A stretch of 64,000 nucleotides of DNA, from assembly GCA_029718625.1 (NCBI GenBank), contig CM056380.1, positions 47,765,576 through 47,829,575 of the forward strand, read 5' to 3'. The position numbers and the translations under genes were made by a program. Source of the stretch: Synaphobranchus kaupii (lineage: Eukaryota > Chordata > Actinopteri > Anguilliformes > Synaphobranchidae). This document shows positions 35,699 to 47,330 of this stretch, in pieces. Each line of letters opens with the position of its first letter. The stretch's first letter is position 1. Below the pieces are notes generated by a model. That model had not been told where the DNA came from. It ran no database searches and worked only from the letters and a program-made list of their open reading frames with translations.

Positions 35699-37310
35699 TG
35701 TAATGTGGGCGTGACGTGTGAGGTAGGAGGAGCCAAACGCAGCAAGGGGATTCATTAAGCCCTAAGGCGGGAAACCCCGCAGATAAGGAAGGGAGACAAG
35801 ACATAGAACACACATACCAAAGCCACTAACCGGCTCACTGTCACGCGCCAATGAGTAGAAGCGCAAACGCCAGGTTTCTCAGTAAGAAAACCAAATAAGG
35901 CTAATGGCACAAAGCACTGGGCTCCCATACTTATACGAGCTAAGTGACTAAAGAAAGAGCCAGAAATAGCAAACGCCCTGTCTCGATAACGAGAACAGGC
36001 GAGTAGCACAATGGCAAAAACAAAACACACAGCCAACAAACACTGAAAACGAATTTGAATTAGTATCCCAGGAGGCAAAAGGAACGGAGATCTAACGTTC
36101 CAAGGCTACTCTCAGAAACTCGCAGTCAAACACAGACATGTCCAAAACATCGCCCAGTCTTCCCTATAGGAAGACATGTACCGAAGGACGACACAGAACT
36201 ACAATTCTGAACAAAATTGCCAAAACTCCATATACGGAGACAAGTACCAAATAGAGCGAACAGGACAGCAGTACCGGACATTTACCGGCTAAAAAGACTT
36301 ACGCGAGATTAGTAGAAAATAAACGCCCTGCCTCTAATTAAAGAGGATGTAACGAGGCGAAGGAACAGAGATAACTTTCCATGGCTACTTTCATAGGCTC
36401 GCAGTCACATGCAAAGACTAGGAAGCAGGAACAGATAAGAGCCAGGGGAGAAGAGTCCGGATAACTACATGCACATAGGCACATACGCCAGGAGGGGAAG
36501 AGTCCAGATAACTACATCCACATAGGCAAGTCCCGCATTACTCCAGAAAACGTAAAGGGGTAAACGCCCGATCTCCCAGGAGAGAGAAACATTTTACAGG
36601 CGAGCCGACGGAGCACCGTTGTCCCATAACTTTACTAGCAAAATGACCAACACAAGCTTAGTAGAAAATACACGCCCTAGCCTCTCAATAAAGGAGAATG
36701 TAACGAGGCAAAATGGAACAGAAAACTAACGTTCCAAGGCTACTTTCAGAGACTCGCGGTCACACGCAAACATGTAAACAAAAATCGCCCAGTCTCCCTG
36801 TGAGGAGAGACGTACCCGAAGGACGAACAGAACTACAGTTCCAAACAAAATCGCCCAGTCTCCATGTACAGAGACAGGTACAGAAGGACGCACAGAACTA
36901 CTGTCTGAACAAAATCGCCCAGTCTCCCTGTGAGGAGACGTACCCGAAGGGCGAACAGAACTACAGTTCCGAACAAAATCGCCCAGTCCTCCAATAGGAA
37001 GACAGGTACTGAAGGACGAACAGAACAGCTGTTGCGGACATTTACCGGCTAACGCAAGCTCAAACGAAAATACACGCCCTGCCTCTAAAAATAAACAAAG
37101 CCCTAAAGTCAGTATGATAAAACGCCCTGTCTCTTAGTAAGAAACTACCATACAAATACCCACAAACAAAGACTCCTCTAGCTTTCACGGAAGACAGCAG
37201 ACAGAGGGAGGAGAAAGAGACAGAAAAGGGCAAAAGATCTAGGCAACAGACAAAGAAAGGCAAGACCAGAAAGCGGAGACTGAAACGAGCACACAAATTT
37301 ATCATTTTAG
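35699..37310. repeat. Hairpin-rich tandem block of unknown origin
   Basis: Small stem-loops recur through this block, many opened by ACGCCC or TCGCCC. Examples: GTCTTCC-CTATA-GGAAGAC (36157-36175); CGCCCTGTCTC-GATAAC-GAGAACAGGCG (35974-36001). Four ~65-bp tandem units start at 36781, 36847, 36911 and 36975, each carrying a GTCTCC...GGAGAC type stem. Longer phrases ('GGCTACT.TCAGA.ACTCGC.GTCACA', 'GGACATTTACCGGCTAA') recur at several points, so there is a higher-order repeat. No coding frame of substance; a 94-codon frame at 36713-36997 is a by-product of the tandem units. It may be a solo LTR or leader of an unrecognised retroelement. Confidence 0.7.
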
Positions 37311-37503
37311 TAGTCTAGCCTAATGTAATTTGAGCATGCGTTCCGATAAGTTAAAGGCAAAAAAGCATTCTTTACGTGATTGACCGAATTAAGCCATTAC
37401 ATGCATTTTAGCCAACTCATTGGCTATTTGTAGGCTACATACCAGCCGGAAACTTCATTTGACTTTTTTGAAACTCAAGCACTTGTTATTTTTGCTACAG
37501 CCC

Positions 37504-37757
37504 AAGGTAGCCTATTTTCCTTCCCTAAGTGACTACAGGAAGGCAGCCGCCACCTCCAAATGCCTTACAGTTATATGGGAAAATACATGTTATACTGAAA
37601 ATTGTTATTTAACTGAACAAAACAAAGACCCTCCGTATGCACAAGGGCAATCTTTCTAAGAATTAGCGAACTAAGCAAAATACCTAGCTACTGTTTGCAG
37701 CCATGGAGGCAGTGGCTGCCTTCCAGTAGTCACGGAGGGAAGGAAAGTAGGCTACCT
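37504..37757. repeat. Inverted repeat, ~56-bp arms
   Basis: AAGGTAGCCTATTTTCCTTC at 37504 and onward to about 37560 is mirrored at 37702-37757 (GAAGGAAAGTAGGCTACCTT). Arms are about 56 bases, spacer about 140 bases. No gene in it. Confidence 0.8.
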
Positions 37758-38669
37758 TGAGCATTCTACAGTTGTTATTTCATTCATTTCACATGCACTC
37801 GGCTACTGTGTAGGCCTATGAGATCTATTAATTTTTTAAAAACACTCCGTAATCACTTTCTGTGACGTGACTTTATCCAATAGGCTATAACACATGTCAT
37901 AACAGACATGACAGCAACCAATTTAGCAACTGACACAAGATTATAGTTTACCATCTCTTAGCCTAAGAATGTAGGTAGGCTATCGGTAACCAGCTGCTTT
38001 CTTTTTCATCCATTTTCGAATATCCATGATATCTGTTTCACTTTTCAGCTTTTGCTAGCTAAGCAAAGTGAGGTTTTGTGCCTCACTGTCTGTCGCACAC
38101 ATCGTAGGTGGCCATACGTGCACTTGACCTCTGTCAGCGTCCAATCGTATTTTAGGCCAACACTATTTTAAAACAGTTTTTTAAAATTGTATAAAAAGAT
38201 ACTATTTACTTATGTGAAGTATGCCTACTACTGCTACTAGTAGGCCTATAATAATAATAATTAATAGGGTAATTATTGTTTGTCAGCAGCTAGGGCTTCC
38301 ATTTTCATACAGTAAAAAAATAAACTAACAAAAAAAAGTACAAAATGAAATCACAACAGGCAGAAAGGTTTGTTATTGTGGAAATCGTTTCCATTCACAT
38401 GTATAAGGAATGGTTTCATGTTTTTATAAAACTGCCTTTTCATTCTGAGTTGATTATATATTGTACCTCAGATTTTTTCCAGTTGTTATCCAAAATTATT
38501 GTTCAGTGTTCCCCAGTTAGGGGGTGGGGGGTTAGATAAATAAGTATAAAGTCCAGAATATAGTTCTTATAAAAGGTTTTGAAAAGAAAAAAAGACAGGG
38601 AGGGGGGTGAATACTCATAAATTGCAATAGCAATTAATTTTAGACTTGAAAATATGACATTTCCTATAT
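37758..38669. other. Gene-free stretch
   Basis: AT-rich, no gene recognised. Confidence 0.5.
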
Positions 38670-38802
38670 GTAACTCCACTTCCGATCGAAGCCCCACCCA
38701 CTTCCGTTTTTTTTATCCGAATACAGATACAGATACAGATAATTTTGATGGTCCAACAGATACAGATACAGATTCAGATAATGGCATCGCTGCACACCCC
38801 TA
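38670..38802. mobile_element. MITE end fragment with (GATACA)n
   Basis: ATCCGAATACAGATACAGATACAG followed by TGGCATCGCTGCACACCCCTA. The terminal CACCCCTA is the mirror of the TAGGGGTG start of the element at 34810, but the inner sequence differs, so it is likely a different element. Partial. Confidence 0.5.
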
Positions 38803-39811
38803 CTTTGTACCACAGCCTCAGTTGAATAAACAGGCTGGCTTTATAATTACAGTAACTGCTTTTGCCAGGCTTCTGTTTATTTTTTGATGAGGGATGTTTG
38901 TCACGTAATCTAGAACTGGCAGTTTTATTGCCCTTTTACAAATTTTCAAGACGCTGGTATAATCCCAATTTATGAAGCTCTGAGTCATTCCATCACCTCT
39001 GTTTTGTATTCATTGACCTTTTGAAGAAAGAGGCTGTTGAACACCCTTAATTGGTGTTAAGGCCATCTCCAACTTCTCATAAACATTTTCTGATGCTTGC
39101 TAACGTTGCAAAACAGAACCGTGATGAGCCTTGCATTTTATTCTAATCGATTTGTACTGATATTTCCTCCCCATTTGAATCCTTTTTCAACCCGTTATGT
39201 ACATTATTGTATTAACCTCTGATTGCCATTGAAAATATAATGAGTAGGGAGCTAATTGAAATACAGTTGCCGGCTTATGGTCAAATGAAAACAAGGCAAT
39301 TTCGCCGGTTATATTTGTGTGGGACCACATCGGTTGCTGTAATAAAGATGCTGAATACATCTTCCAATGAAGCTATGCAAATGTAACCATGTTCAGTTAG
39401 CAAATAAATGGAAAACCAAGGAAGACGAGGTGACTTCAAGGGTGCATAGCCTGTGTAGTGTATAGGCTACAGTATTATCATACATTTGGTCAAACTTGTA
39501 ATGCAGTATAGTGACACAAACGAACAAAGAGTGCAAACCAAAGGAAGCTCACACTCTCATTTCTCAAGAAAGGTACGGACTTTCTACCTTTGAGTAAGGT
39601 TCATAGCCAAAATGACTTGACAGTTATTCAAATGGATAACATGTATGGTACAATACGTTGCCCCAGCTAGGCAGCTACATCTGAATAATCAATGCAGTTC
39701 CTTACCCATTTATTCATGAGAATTCATCTCTATTTTCAGAGAATTTTCTTTGTTCTATGTTAGAGGCAATGTTGTTATCCGTACCGTTCATCTTGCCTTA
39801 TCGTAAGCACT
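38803..39811. other. Gene-free, repeat-free stretch
   Basis: No gene recognised. The part 38890-39420 is free of repeats and has a composition that suggests possible conserved non-coding DNA. No direct evidence beyond that. Confidence 0.4.
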
Positions 39812-40669
39812 ATGTTGCATGTTTTGGGCTGTATTGTGGGTTTTATTTATAAAGTAGGATTTCTCTCCTGGTCTAAGATTGTGATCAGAGCTCCAGGCCG
39901 CTGTCTTTGCCAGGCTCTCCAGATCGGCGCGAAAGCAGGGGGCGGCGGGAACTGTGCGCTGCACCAGGAATCCCGCCAACCCTCACTGACAAAATACTCC
40001 ATGATACCTCTGCCCATGCATAATTCAATAAGGAGCCAATTACTCTTCCAGCCATTACAATTAGATTTTCCCCACAACCCCGACCGTTACCGTCCGACTC
40101 ACGCTGCTTGTACTGTCAGCGCAGTTCCTCGTGTACCAGCTGCGCGTGTCGCGGAGATGGCGCTTCAGACACAGAGCCTTGTCTTTTGCAGATCCCGCAA
40201 ATTCTCGGAGAAACCGAAACATATGCACTGTGACTCGACAAAGAGCAACCATGAATCATTTCCCCTCGTCATGTTTCCTCGGCATAAGCTTTTACCAAGG
40301 GTTGACTTGCGTTACTTGGCGATATGCGTACTATCCATTTACACAGCGGATTTGTTTAACATGGAAGTCATTCAGGTTGAGTGTGGTATAACTGCAGCGA
40401 CTAACAAGGATGTCAGCTTGCAACTGGTTACGAGTTCCATTGCTCAACCCCTGTGTCACAGTGCTGCCTTTAGCATAAACAACAGTGCTAAATCAAATAT
40501 GAGGTGGATTACTGGTACATCCTTTTTTTCTGTCACCATTGTGTCATTGGTCTTTCTCACTGCTCCTGTTTGGCATACAAATCAGCACACCTCTAATGTA
40601 AATGCACTTGCTTATCCCTGGGATTCTTTGCTCTTATATAAAACCAGGGTAATCAGGGTAAAAAAATAA
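39812..40669 (+). other. 286-codon open frame of unknown meaning
   Basis: Longest open frame outside the retrotransposons. The translation has no domain I recognise: the first ~20 residues are hydrophobic (VLGCIVGFIYKVGFLSW), a second hydrophobic stretch lies near residues 168-182 (YLAICVLSIYTADLF), and a third near 236-253 (FFSVTIVSLVFLTAPVW). No Kozak-like context stands out, there is no close poly(A) signal, and no splice pattern could be assigned. It could be a chance frame in single-copy DNA, a lineage-specific gene, or a retained intron. The frame is long for such AT-rich DNA, so it is recorded rather than called a gene. Confidence 0.25.
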
Positions 40670-41906
40670 ACACGGGTCAAAACACTGGGGGCTGTTGTTC
40701 AATCAGTAAAATATAAAAAGCCTCACTAGCACCTTGCTTTCATCGACACAGTCTTGCACCAGATCTCCAGAAACAGCTCTCCTGTCGTCGCTGCCATTGA
40801 CGGTCTCGTTCTGCATGGGGAATGAAGATTCATTGGGATTTTAAATTCCCAGGGAACAGGGTTATAATCAGGCCTCGGTTGAGAGGTTGACATTTTACAA
40901 GCAGTTGGGGGAATTGAGGCAGTGCTAGCTTGGGCAGCAGTGTATTCTGGGTAACATTTATGTTTGGCTAAATGAGTCTGCTAAACAATTAAACTGTAAA
41001 TTGTAGGTCATTGCCCAGTTCTTTCAGATGTCACTTCTTTAAGTTGGGTACAAGACTGGTTTAAAATTACTTGTTAGAAACAAGACGTGTGACAATGGGG
41101 CTATGTACTTCCTCAACTCCTCCAACAGGCTCTTTATTATTTACTCATAATGCATAAAATTTATTGTGATATCTTCCTACACAAGAGATATTATGATCTT
41201 CAGCACTTAACACTAAAGATGAAATTAAGCAGAAACAAAGTGGTTGATTAGAGATAGGGATAGCAGCTTCTGTTCACTCTAGCCATGCAGTACCCCAAAT
41301 GAATACACACAATATGGGCTTATCTATCCGGCAAGAATATACAGCATTCTCAAGTCAGAGCAGCCAGAATATCAGTGCAAGTCAGTACCTATTATATTTC
41401 CATAAATTGCTTTCACCTAGTATGATGAAAAAACTGCAAGTATTTATTGGTTAAATATTTCCCAAGGAAGAACAGGAAAAGTGAATTTAAGATATTGATG
41501 TATTCAAGGAGTTACAGGTCCATCCCCTTTTATGTGACCTCTGGCAACGTTGTTGCTTAAATTTCAAAGGAGGCTGGTATTTAAAAAAAAAATATCTTTG
41601 TCTAAAACCCTGTCTTCTTAAAACAGTCATTCCTCTGATTGGTTGAGCTTCACAAAGTGGGCGGTGAAGTGAGCTGAAGTGTAGTAATGAAGCATAGAGC
41701 CCACCAGCGGCATATATTCTGGGACCTGTGAGTTCAGCCGAGGATCATCTCCTCACCGCCCGCCCCCGGCTCCAGCCACACTCCCCTCCCCTCAATCTAT
41801 CCCACATCCCACTTCATCCCTCATGTCCTGCCCACTCTTCGCAGAGGGAAGATGGTGACATGTAGTCTGTTGTTGGATTTTTTAAGAAGCCAAAATGCTC
41901 TGAACA
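40670..41906. other. Gene-free stretch
   Basis: No gene supported. A C-rich part lies at 41750-41830. Confidence 0.5.
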
Positions 41907-41914
41907 GCAAAACC

Positions 41915-42403
41915 AACCTGATCTCATGTGAATTCGGCAATATGTGCCGATTGTTAGTGTCTCAAAAAACGGTACCTGTTTCCGAATTTTGCACAAGCGC
42001 CCCCATGAGCCTGTACTGGGAACTACTGACTAATGCTCAGTTGTAGAGTGTAAGGAGATTTCATGAGAGATACATAGTGAGAGAGAAGCTTGTGATAGAA
42101 AAATATAGTTGTGCAAATATAGATTCTTTAAATCTTAACAGTTCGGGCATGAGCCCGAGTTACGTGAACTCCTGTGAGGTTATGTTTAGGGGTTGTGGGT
42201 GGGGTACGGGAATCACAAATTCATGCAGGGCGTGTCTTGCTAAAAAAAACAGTGGGACGCGTGACGTCATATACTACTACCCTCACACGTGACGTTTTCG
42301 GCCTATCACAGCCCCTAGCTTGTGCAAAATTCGGAAACAGGTACCGTTTTTTTGAGACACTAACAATCGGTACATATTGCCGAATTCACATGAGATCAGG
42401 CTC
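41915..42403. mobile_element. AACCTGATCTCATG long-TIR element, copy A (489 bp)
   Basis: Inverted ends of about 85 bases start AACCTGATCTCATGTGAATT and end CACATGAGATCAGGCTC. They are flanked by an identical 8-bp repeat, GCAAAACC, at 41907-41914 and 42404-42411. Interior: 'CAGTTCGGGCATGAGCCCGAG', itself palindromic, and 'GGGACGCGTGACGTCATATA'. It has no coding capacity. Closely related to the copy at 56232-56964. The 8-bp duplications fit hAT-like or similar transposases; the superfamily is left open. Confidence 0.88.
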
Positions 42404-42411
42404 GCAAAACC

Positions 42412-43287
42412 CTCTGGATCCTGAGATTGGAGCGCACAGCATGCTAATATAATAATTTTTTGATGTTCCGGTACAGCAGTGAATATTTTACAGGAAGTGT
42501 TTCAAGTGAAACCCTTGGATCGCATCTGGGGTATGACAAGGATATTATAGATAATTTGAATATGATTTCAGATATGTGGAAATTTTAATATTTGTATATT
42601 TAATGAAGGCTTAAAAGGGAAAAAAAAATGGTTATGCAGACTGATAATTTACTGCTGTACGACTCCTGCTATTGATGTATTCAAATGTATCGTTTTGCTA
42701 TTCATTCAATGGCCCAGAATTTTGAGAGCAAGAAGAGGTTTGATTTATTTCATTTTTGTGTGACTTGCCTCTTCTGGGGAAATAATGATGTGATAATAGG
42801 TACAAACCCCCATGGGTAAGAGGAGAACGAGTAAATTAAATATATAGGACAGTGGTTTGTGGGCCAGGTGTCCTGTAAGGGGGTTCATCATCTGCTCTGA
42901 AGGGGAGTTCCAGGGATACCCCAGGGACGGGACGGGGCGGTGGTACCATCCAGGCTAAAAACCTGTCCTGCATCACACTCCAGGGAGATGGTTTATCGTA
43001 CAGGGTCAAACCAATGTAATTTTTCCTCAGCAGGGTGTTGGAATATATTTATATATTCCTCTAATATAGAAATATAGGAATATGAAAGAATAGTAGAGTG
43101 TTTGTTGCCTTAACCTTGCTTTAAGCCCTTAACTAGACTGGCCCGGATGTAGTTTAGTTCATATAAAGTTATGTTATACTTTACTTTATTGACCCTGTGG
43201 GGTAATTTTTCTTCTGTATTTGACCCATCCTAACTACATAGGAGCAGTGGGCAGCCAAAGTGCAGTGGGTTAAAAACAGTGAGAAGG
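42412..43287. other. Gene-free stretch
   Basis: No gene or repeat recognised. Confidence 0.5.
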
Positions 43288-43295
43288 GGTTAAAC

Positions 43296-43501
43296 CAGGG
43301 GTAGGCAACCCTGGTCCTGGAGAGCCGCAGGGTCTGCTGGTTTGTATTGTTACTCGCAACTTAATTGGTCAATTAAAGCAGTTGATTACACCGTTAACTC
43401 ACCTCACCTGGTTTATTTGGTCTAAGTAGTTGCTGAATTTAAGGTGAAAACAAAAACCAGCAGACCCTGCGACTCTTCAGGACCAGGGTTGTCTACCCCT
43501 G
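43296..43501. mobile_element. CAGGGGT-family hAT-type MITE, 206 bp, with 8-bp TSD
   Basis: Ends CAGGGGTAGGCAACCCTGGTC and GACCAGGGTTGTCTACCCCTG; the flanking duplication GGTTAAAC is exact (43288-43295 and 43502-43509). The interior has 'CCAGCAGACCCTGC' mirrored near the left as GCAGGGTCTGCTGG. No coding frame. The intact ends and exact TSD suggest a relatively young copy. Confidence 0.93.
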
Positions 43502-43540
43502 GGTTAAACGCTTCCTCAGAACGTAACAATATAATATGGA

Positions 43541-44530
43541 TTTTACATGATTTACAATTTACAGTTAAGTCATTTGGCAGACACTTTTAGTGGAAGCGAC
43601 TTACAAAAGCGCATCTTTCACAGTGAGCAAACACTTCCAGAGCTAGAGATAGGCAATTTTATAATCATAAAAGTGCCACTGGCAAGGTGTACGCCTCAAG
43701 ACCCGTGAGATGAAGTGGGGAGAAAGGTTCATTTTTTAAAATTAATTATAAACATTGACGTATGGACCGAAAAGGTGGGTCTTTATGGCTGTGGAAAACA
43801 GCCAGTGAATCTGCCTTCCTGACTGATTGGAGAAGGTCGTTGCGCCATCAGGGGACAAGGGCAGAGAGGAGCGGGGGCTGCGAGGGCCGGCCGCTGCCAG
43901 GTGCTCATAGAGATGGGACAGCCAGCTGACGAGACGATGCTGAACACAGAGTGGTCTGGAGTGTATGGTGTAATCAGTCTGAAGACAGGAAGCGGCAGTA
44001 CCACTTGTACGTTGGCATGCCATGTGAGTGATTTGAATTGAATACGGGGGGCCACCGGAACCACTGAGGGGTATTCAAAAGTGGCATGGCCTGTGTGAAT
44101 TTAGGTAGGTTGAAGACCAGATAGCCAGTTGCAGCGGCCTGACGGCGTAGGTCGGCAAACTGGCCTGCAAGGCGTTACAATAGTGCAAACGAGAGATTCG
44201 CCGTGAGGGCTTTTACAAGTAGCTGTGTAGCCTCTTGGGTGAGAAAGCAGTGGATTCTCCAAATATTCTGAAGGGAGACCCTACAGAGCTGGGTGGCTGC
44301 AATAATGTGTCATGAGAAACTAAACTGGTCATCCAGGATCACTCTAAGGTTTACCTAAACAGGAGGGACATACTACCCCAGGTTAAGCTTCAGATGGTGG
44401 ATGGACATCTCACCCACAATGTCATCCAGACATGCAGACATATTGAACATGGGTGTTGGAGGGAGAAAATGAGTCGTGTCATCAGCATGGCAATGATATG
44501 ACATGCCATAGGCACAGATAACTGGATCAA
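43541..44530 (-). repeat. Diverged interspersed repeat with L2-type 3' tail
   Basis: On the minus strand the end reads GTAAGTCGCTTCCACTAAAA..GTCTGCCAAATGACTTAA (43605 to about 43565), the tail type shared by fish L2 LINEs and their SINEs. Upstream (43610-44530) is GC-richer, diverged sequence ('CAGTTGCAGCGGCCTGACGG', 'CATCCAGGATCACTCTAAGG') resembling a widespread fish repeat that I cannot name with certainty. No intact frame. Confidence 0.5.
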
Positions 44531-45561
44531 GTGATTTAGTAAACTATATTCTAAGTGTTAATAACATATTCCTATTAAGTATAACTAGGGGTTGAGAAAA
44601 ACATTTGGACACAGATGTCCAAACAGCTTTATTGTGAGTGACCCTTCTTGATGGCATGATGTGGCATGACGTGCATGTGTAAGAATCCCACAGTCCTGCC
44701 ATTGCAGAGTGTTTTCACAGCAACAGGGACAGGGAACGTAAAATAAGTGACACCCACACTTTTAGTCTAACTTCAGTCAAACCACAGCAATTATAATTCA
44801 TGCACGTACGCACTCGCAGACATTGATGTTATCTTCTGTGCAGTACGCACTCGTGAGAAGTGTTGCTTTAACCTTGCATTTCCAGACTATTAAATTCAGA
44901 GAGGATACTGTCAGCCAAGGGGTCACAGTGAAAGAGAGCGTCTTGCTGAGAATTGAGAGGGTATTTTTTCCAGTTTTGTCCCAAACGGTGGAAACTGAAG
45001 ATAAGAACAACTGGCCAAACGCTGGTTGGAATTTACAATCGTCCCGACCACCCCAACATGGGTTTCCTGCTTTACAATGCAAAGGACAAAAAAATATGTC
45101 TTGCTTATCAAAAATGTCTTGCATATGGAGTTAAAACATAGAAGAAAAATAGGCGGTTTTTACCAAATGACTTTCTGTCCTCTGCATTCTTAGAGATCTG
45201 ATGGGTAGGGAGTCCGTGTGAGTGTTGGACTGCAAAGGTTAATTGTTTATTCGCACCAGAGGCAGTGGTCTGTTTGAATTACCGTTATCAGTGGGATTGA
45301 ACACTTCATGGCCAAGGCCCCCCGAGGACGTTGGCTTTCTCCAGCCGCAACTAATTTAGCTTTGTTTCGAAACACACGAGGTTATTATAAAGTCAGCCAA
45401 GCCCAAGTGCCCAGAGACATGGGGGAGAACAGCCTGATCCTGACTCCAGGGCAGGGCCCACTTTTTGGGCTTGAGAACAGGATTGCTGCGGTGATGGGGC
45501 CAACACGCAGGAGTGGGGGGGAACTGAAGCTCTTTGGATTTTGTGGGTTACCTGTTCAGTG
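44531..45561. other. Gene-free stretch
   Basis: No gene supported. Several short overlapping frames at 44800-45140 on both strands have no recognisable features. Confidence 0.5.
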
Positions 45562-45700
45562 AGACATGGCGGCTAAGGGATTAACCTTATAACCGGAAGG
45601 TTGCAGGTTGCATTGCTCACATAAGGCTCTAGAGGTGGTTAATCATCCTGAATCGCTTCACGATACATCCAGCTTTACAAATAAACAATATATGTAAATG
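45562..45700 (+). repeat. Decayed tRNA-SINE, same family as 47105
   Basis: Aligns by eye to the SINE at 47105-47323: 'GGCGGCTAAGGGATTAACCTTATAACCGGAAGGTTGCAGGTTG' covers the tRNA-like part with a broken B box, then 'CTGAATCGCTTCACGATACATCCAGCT'. The tail is diverged. Confidence 0.65.
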
Positions 45701-46231
45701 TTCAATGCAATTTAAAAGCCTTAATCAAATCAATATAAACACATAAATATCAACCTAATGAATGAATCACACATTCATGCACCCTAATATCAGCAGATAA
45801 ACTACGGGCCATAAAAATAAAGATTGGCAAATAAATTCAAGTATAAATTGCAAGGCCTTGTTTTCTTTGGGAAAAAGGGCAATTTTTTTCAGTAATTTTC
45901 TTGCTGTGGCATTTCATTCAAACTCTGCTGGACTTCAGTACAGTGTATTTAGATAGTTTTAATGACTACCCCCTAGTGCCAAGGCCATAACTCTGTGTGA
46001 CACTGTCACTTCTGAACTGTGAATAGTCAGCAGCACACAATTAATCTTGGTTACATCCACATTAAGCCATCCTGCTATCTCATCTAACGAAGGAAAGGCA
46101 TTTCTTCATTCTATCTTTGCACGCTCAATCTGCTGCATACTCTGTTCCCATAGCAACAAAATTACTCTTGTCTGCCCCCTAGTGTCAAATCCTGGTACTC
46201 AATTTTAGTAGATGAAGTCTTTGCTCTATTG

Positions 46232-46435
46232 CAGGGGTGTCAAACTCCAGTCCTGGAGGGCCGCAGTGTCTACAGGTATTTGTGGTTTCCTTTCAATCAG
46301 TACCCAGGTAAAGCATTGAGAACAAGGTGTGTGGACTTCTTAGCCAATCATTGACTTAAATTAATCACTTGTGCTGAAACGCACCAAAAACCAGCAGACA
46401 CTGCGGCCCTCCAGGACCGCAGTTTGACACCCCTG
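46232..46435. mobile_element. CAGGGGT-family hAT-type MITE, 204 bp, with 8-bp TSD
   Basis: Ends CAGGGGTGTCAAACTCCAGTC and GCAGTTTGACACCCCTG, with exact flanking duplication CTCTATTG at 46224-46231 and 46436-46443. It has no coding frame. Its interior matches the remnant at 10575-10735. Confidence 0.95.
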
Positions 46436-46469
46436 CTCTATTGTATTGAGGGTCTTGCGAGGAAAATAG

Positions 46470-46472
<3 letters not shown>

Positions 46473-46539
<67 letters not shown>

Positions 46540-46551
46540 TGTGTGTGTGTG
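46473..46551. repeat. (GT)n microsatellite
   Basis: About 39 GT units with one GTGG interruption near 46534. Confidence 0.97.
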
Positions 46552-47100
46552 CATCTTTATGCTTCAGTGTGTGCTTATGCAAGATGCTGGCATTACCTTC
46601 CTCCTTTGTACATTTCTTATTTTTACATGATGTACAAGCAGACTGCTAAAACAGGAAGACATTAAAGTGCATCATGTACTCACAAGGGGGTGTTATGTAA
46701 GACAGGATGGCCAAAGGGGGAGGGAGTGGGAGTTGGCTGGTGATTACTCAAACTGAGAGAGGAGAGGAAACGTTCAGACTCATTTCTGAAGCCCGGCGAG
46801 AGATCCCTTCACCCTGAGGGTGTTCATCTCCTTCCTGTTGCGGCTTACACAACCAACGCAGGCATATCGGCCAGTCTGTTGCATTGTATCTGCATCTTGG
46901 CCAGTTGAGATTGGCAAAGTATAAAAATGTGTTTGAGAAAAATAATCAATAAAATATAAAATTTAAAAAAACCTGAAAACCCTACAATGATTAGGTAAGA
47001 CAGTTTCTACTGTGTTCCTTGAATAAGACTGAGTGAAGGAATTATGGAAGAAATGTCTCTGATGATGACTTCCTGTATATTACCAGCCAGTTGAAGTTCT
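46552..47100. other. Gene-free stretch
   Basis: No gene recognised. Confidence 0.5.
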
Positions 47101-47104
47101 GTGG

Positions 47105-47323
47105 GCGGCAGTGTAGTATAATGTTTAAGGAACAGGACCTGTAACCGAAGGGTTGCAGGTTCGATTCCCAGCCGGACACTGCCGTTGGTTGTACCCTTGA
47201 GCAAGGTACTTAACCTGAATTGCTTCAGTATATATCCAGCTGTATGAATGGATAAATGTAATAAGAAGTTGTGTAAGTCGCTCTGGATAAGAGCGTCTGC
47301 TAAATGCCTGTAATGTAATGTAA
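47105..47323 (+). repeat. tRNA-derived SINE with L2-type tail
   Basis: The tRNA-like head has an A-box region (about 47114-47130, TAGTATAATGTTTAAGG) and a consensus B box GGTTCGATTCC (47158-47168). The 3' part, GTAAGTCGCTCTGGATAAGAGCG..TGCTAAATGCC, ends in short TAATG repeats. This tail is shared with L2-type LINEs, which supply the enzymes in trans (family knowledge). TCTGTGG flanks both sides (47098-47104 and 47324-47330), a likely target-site duplication. The best-preserved SINE in the window. Confidence 0.9.
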
Positions 47324-47330
47324 TCTGTGG

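Noticed and set aside
44823..45134. 103-codon plus and 108-codon minus overlapping frames
   Set aside because: No motif, no start context and no sign of splicing; length is compatible with chance in this sequence.
47105..47180. tRNA gene with consensus B box
   Set aside because: Part of a SINE with an L2-type tail and a flanking duplication; no functional anticodon arm could be drawn.
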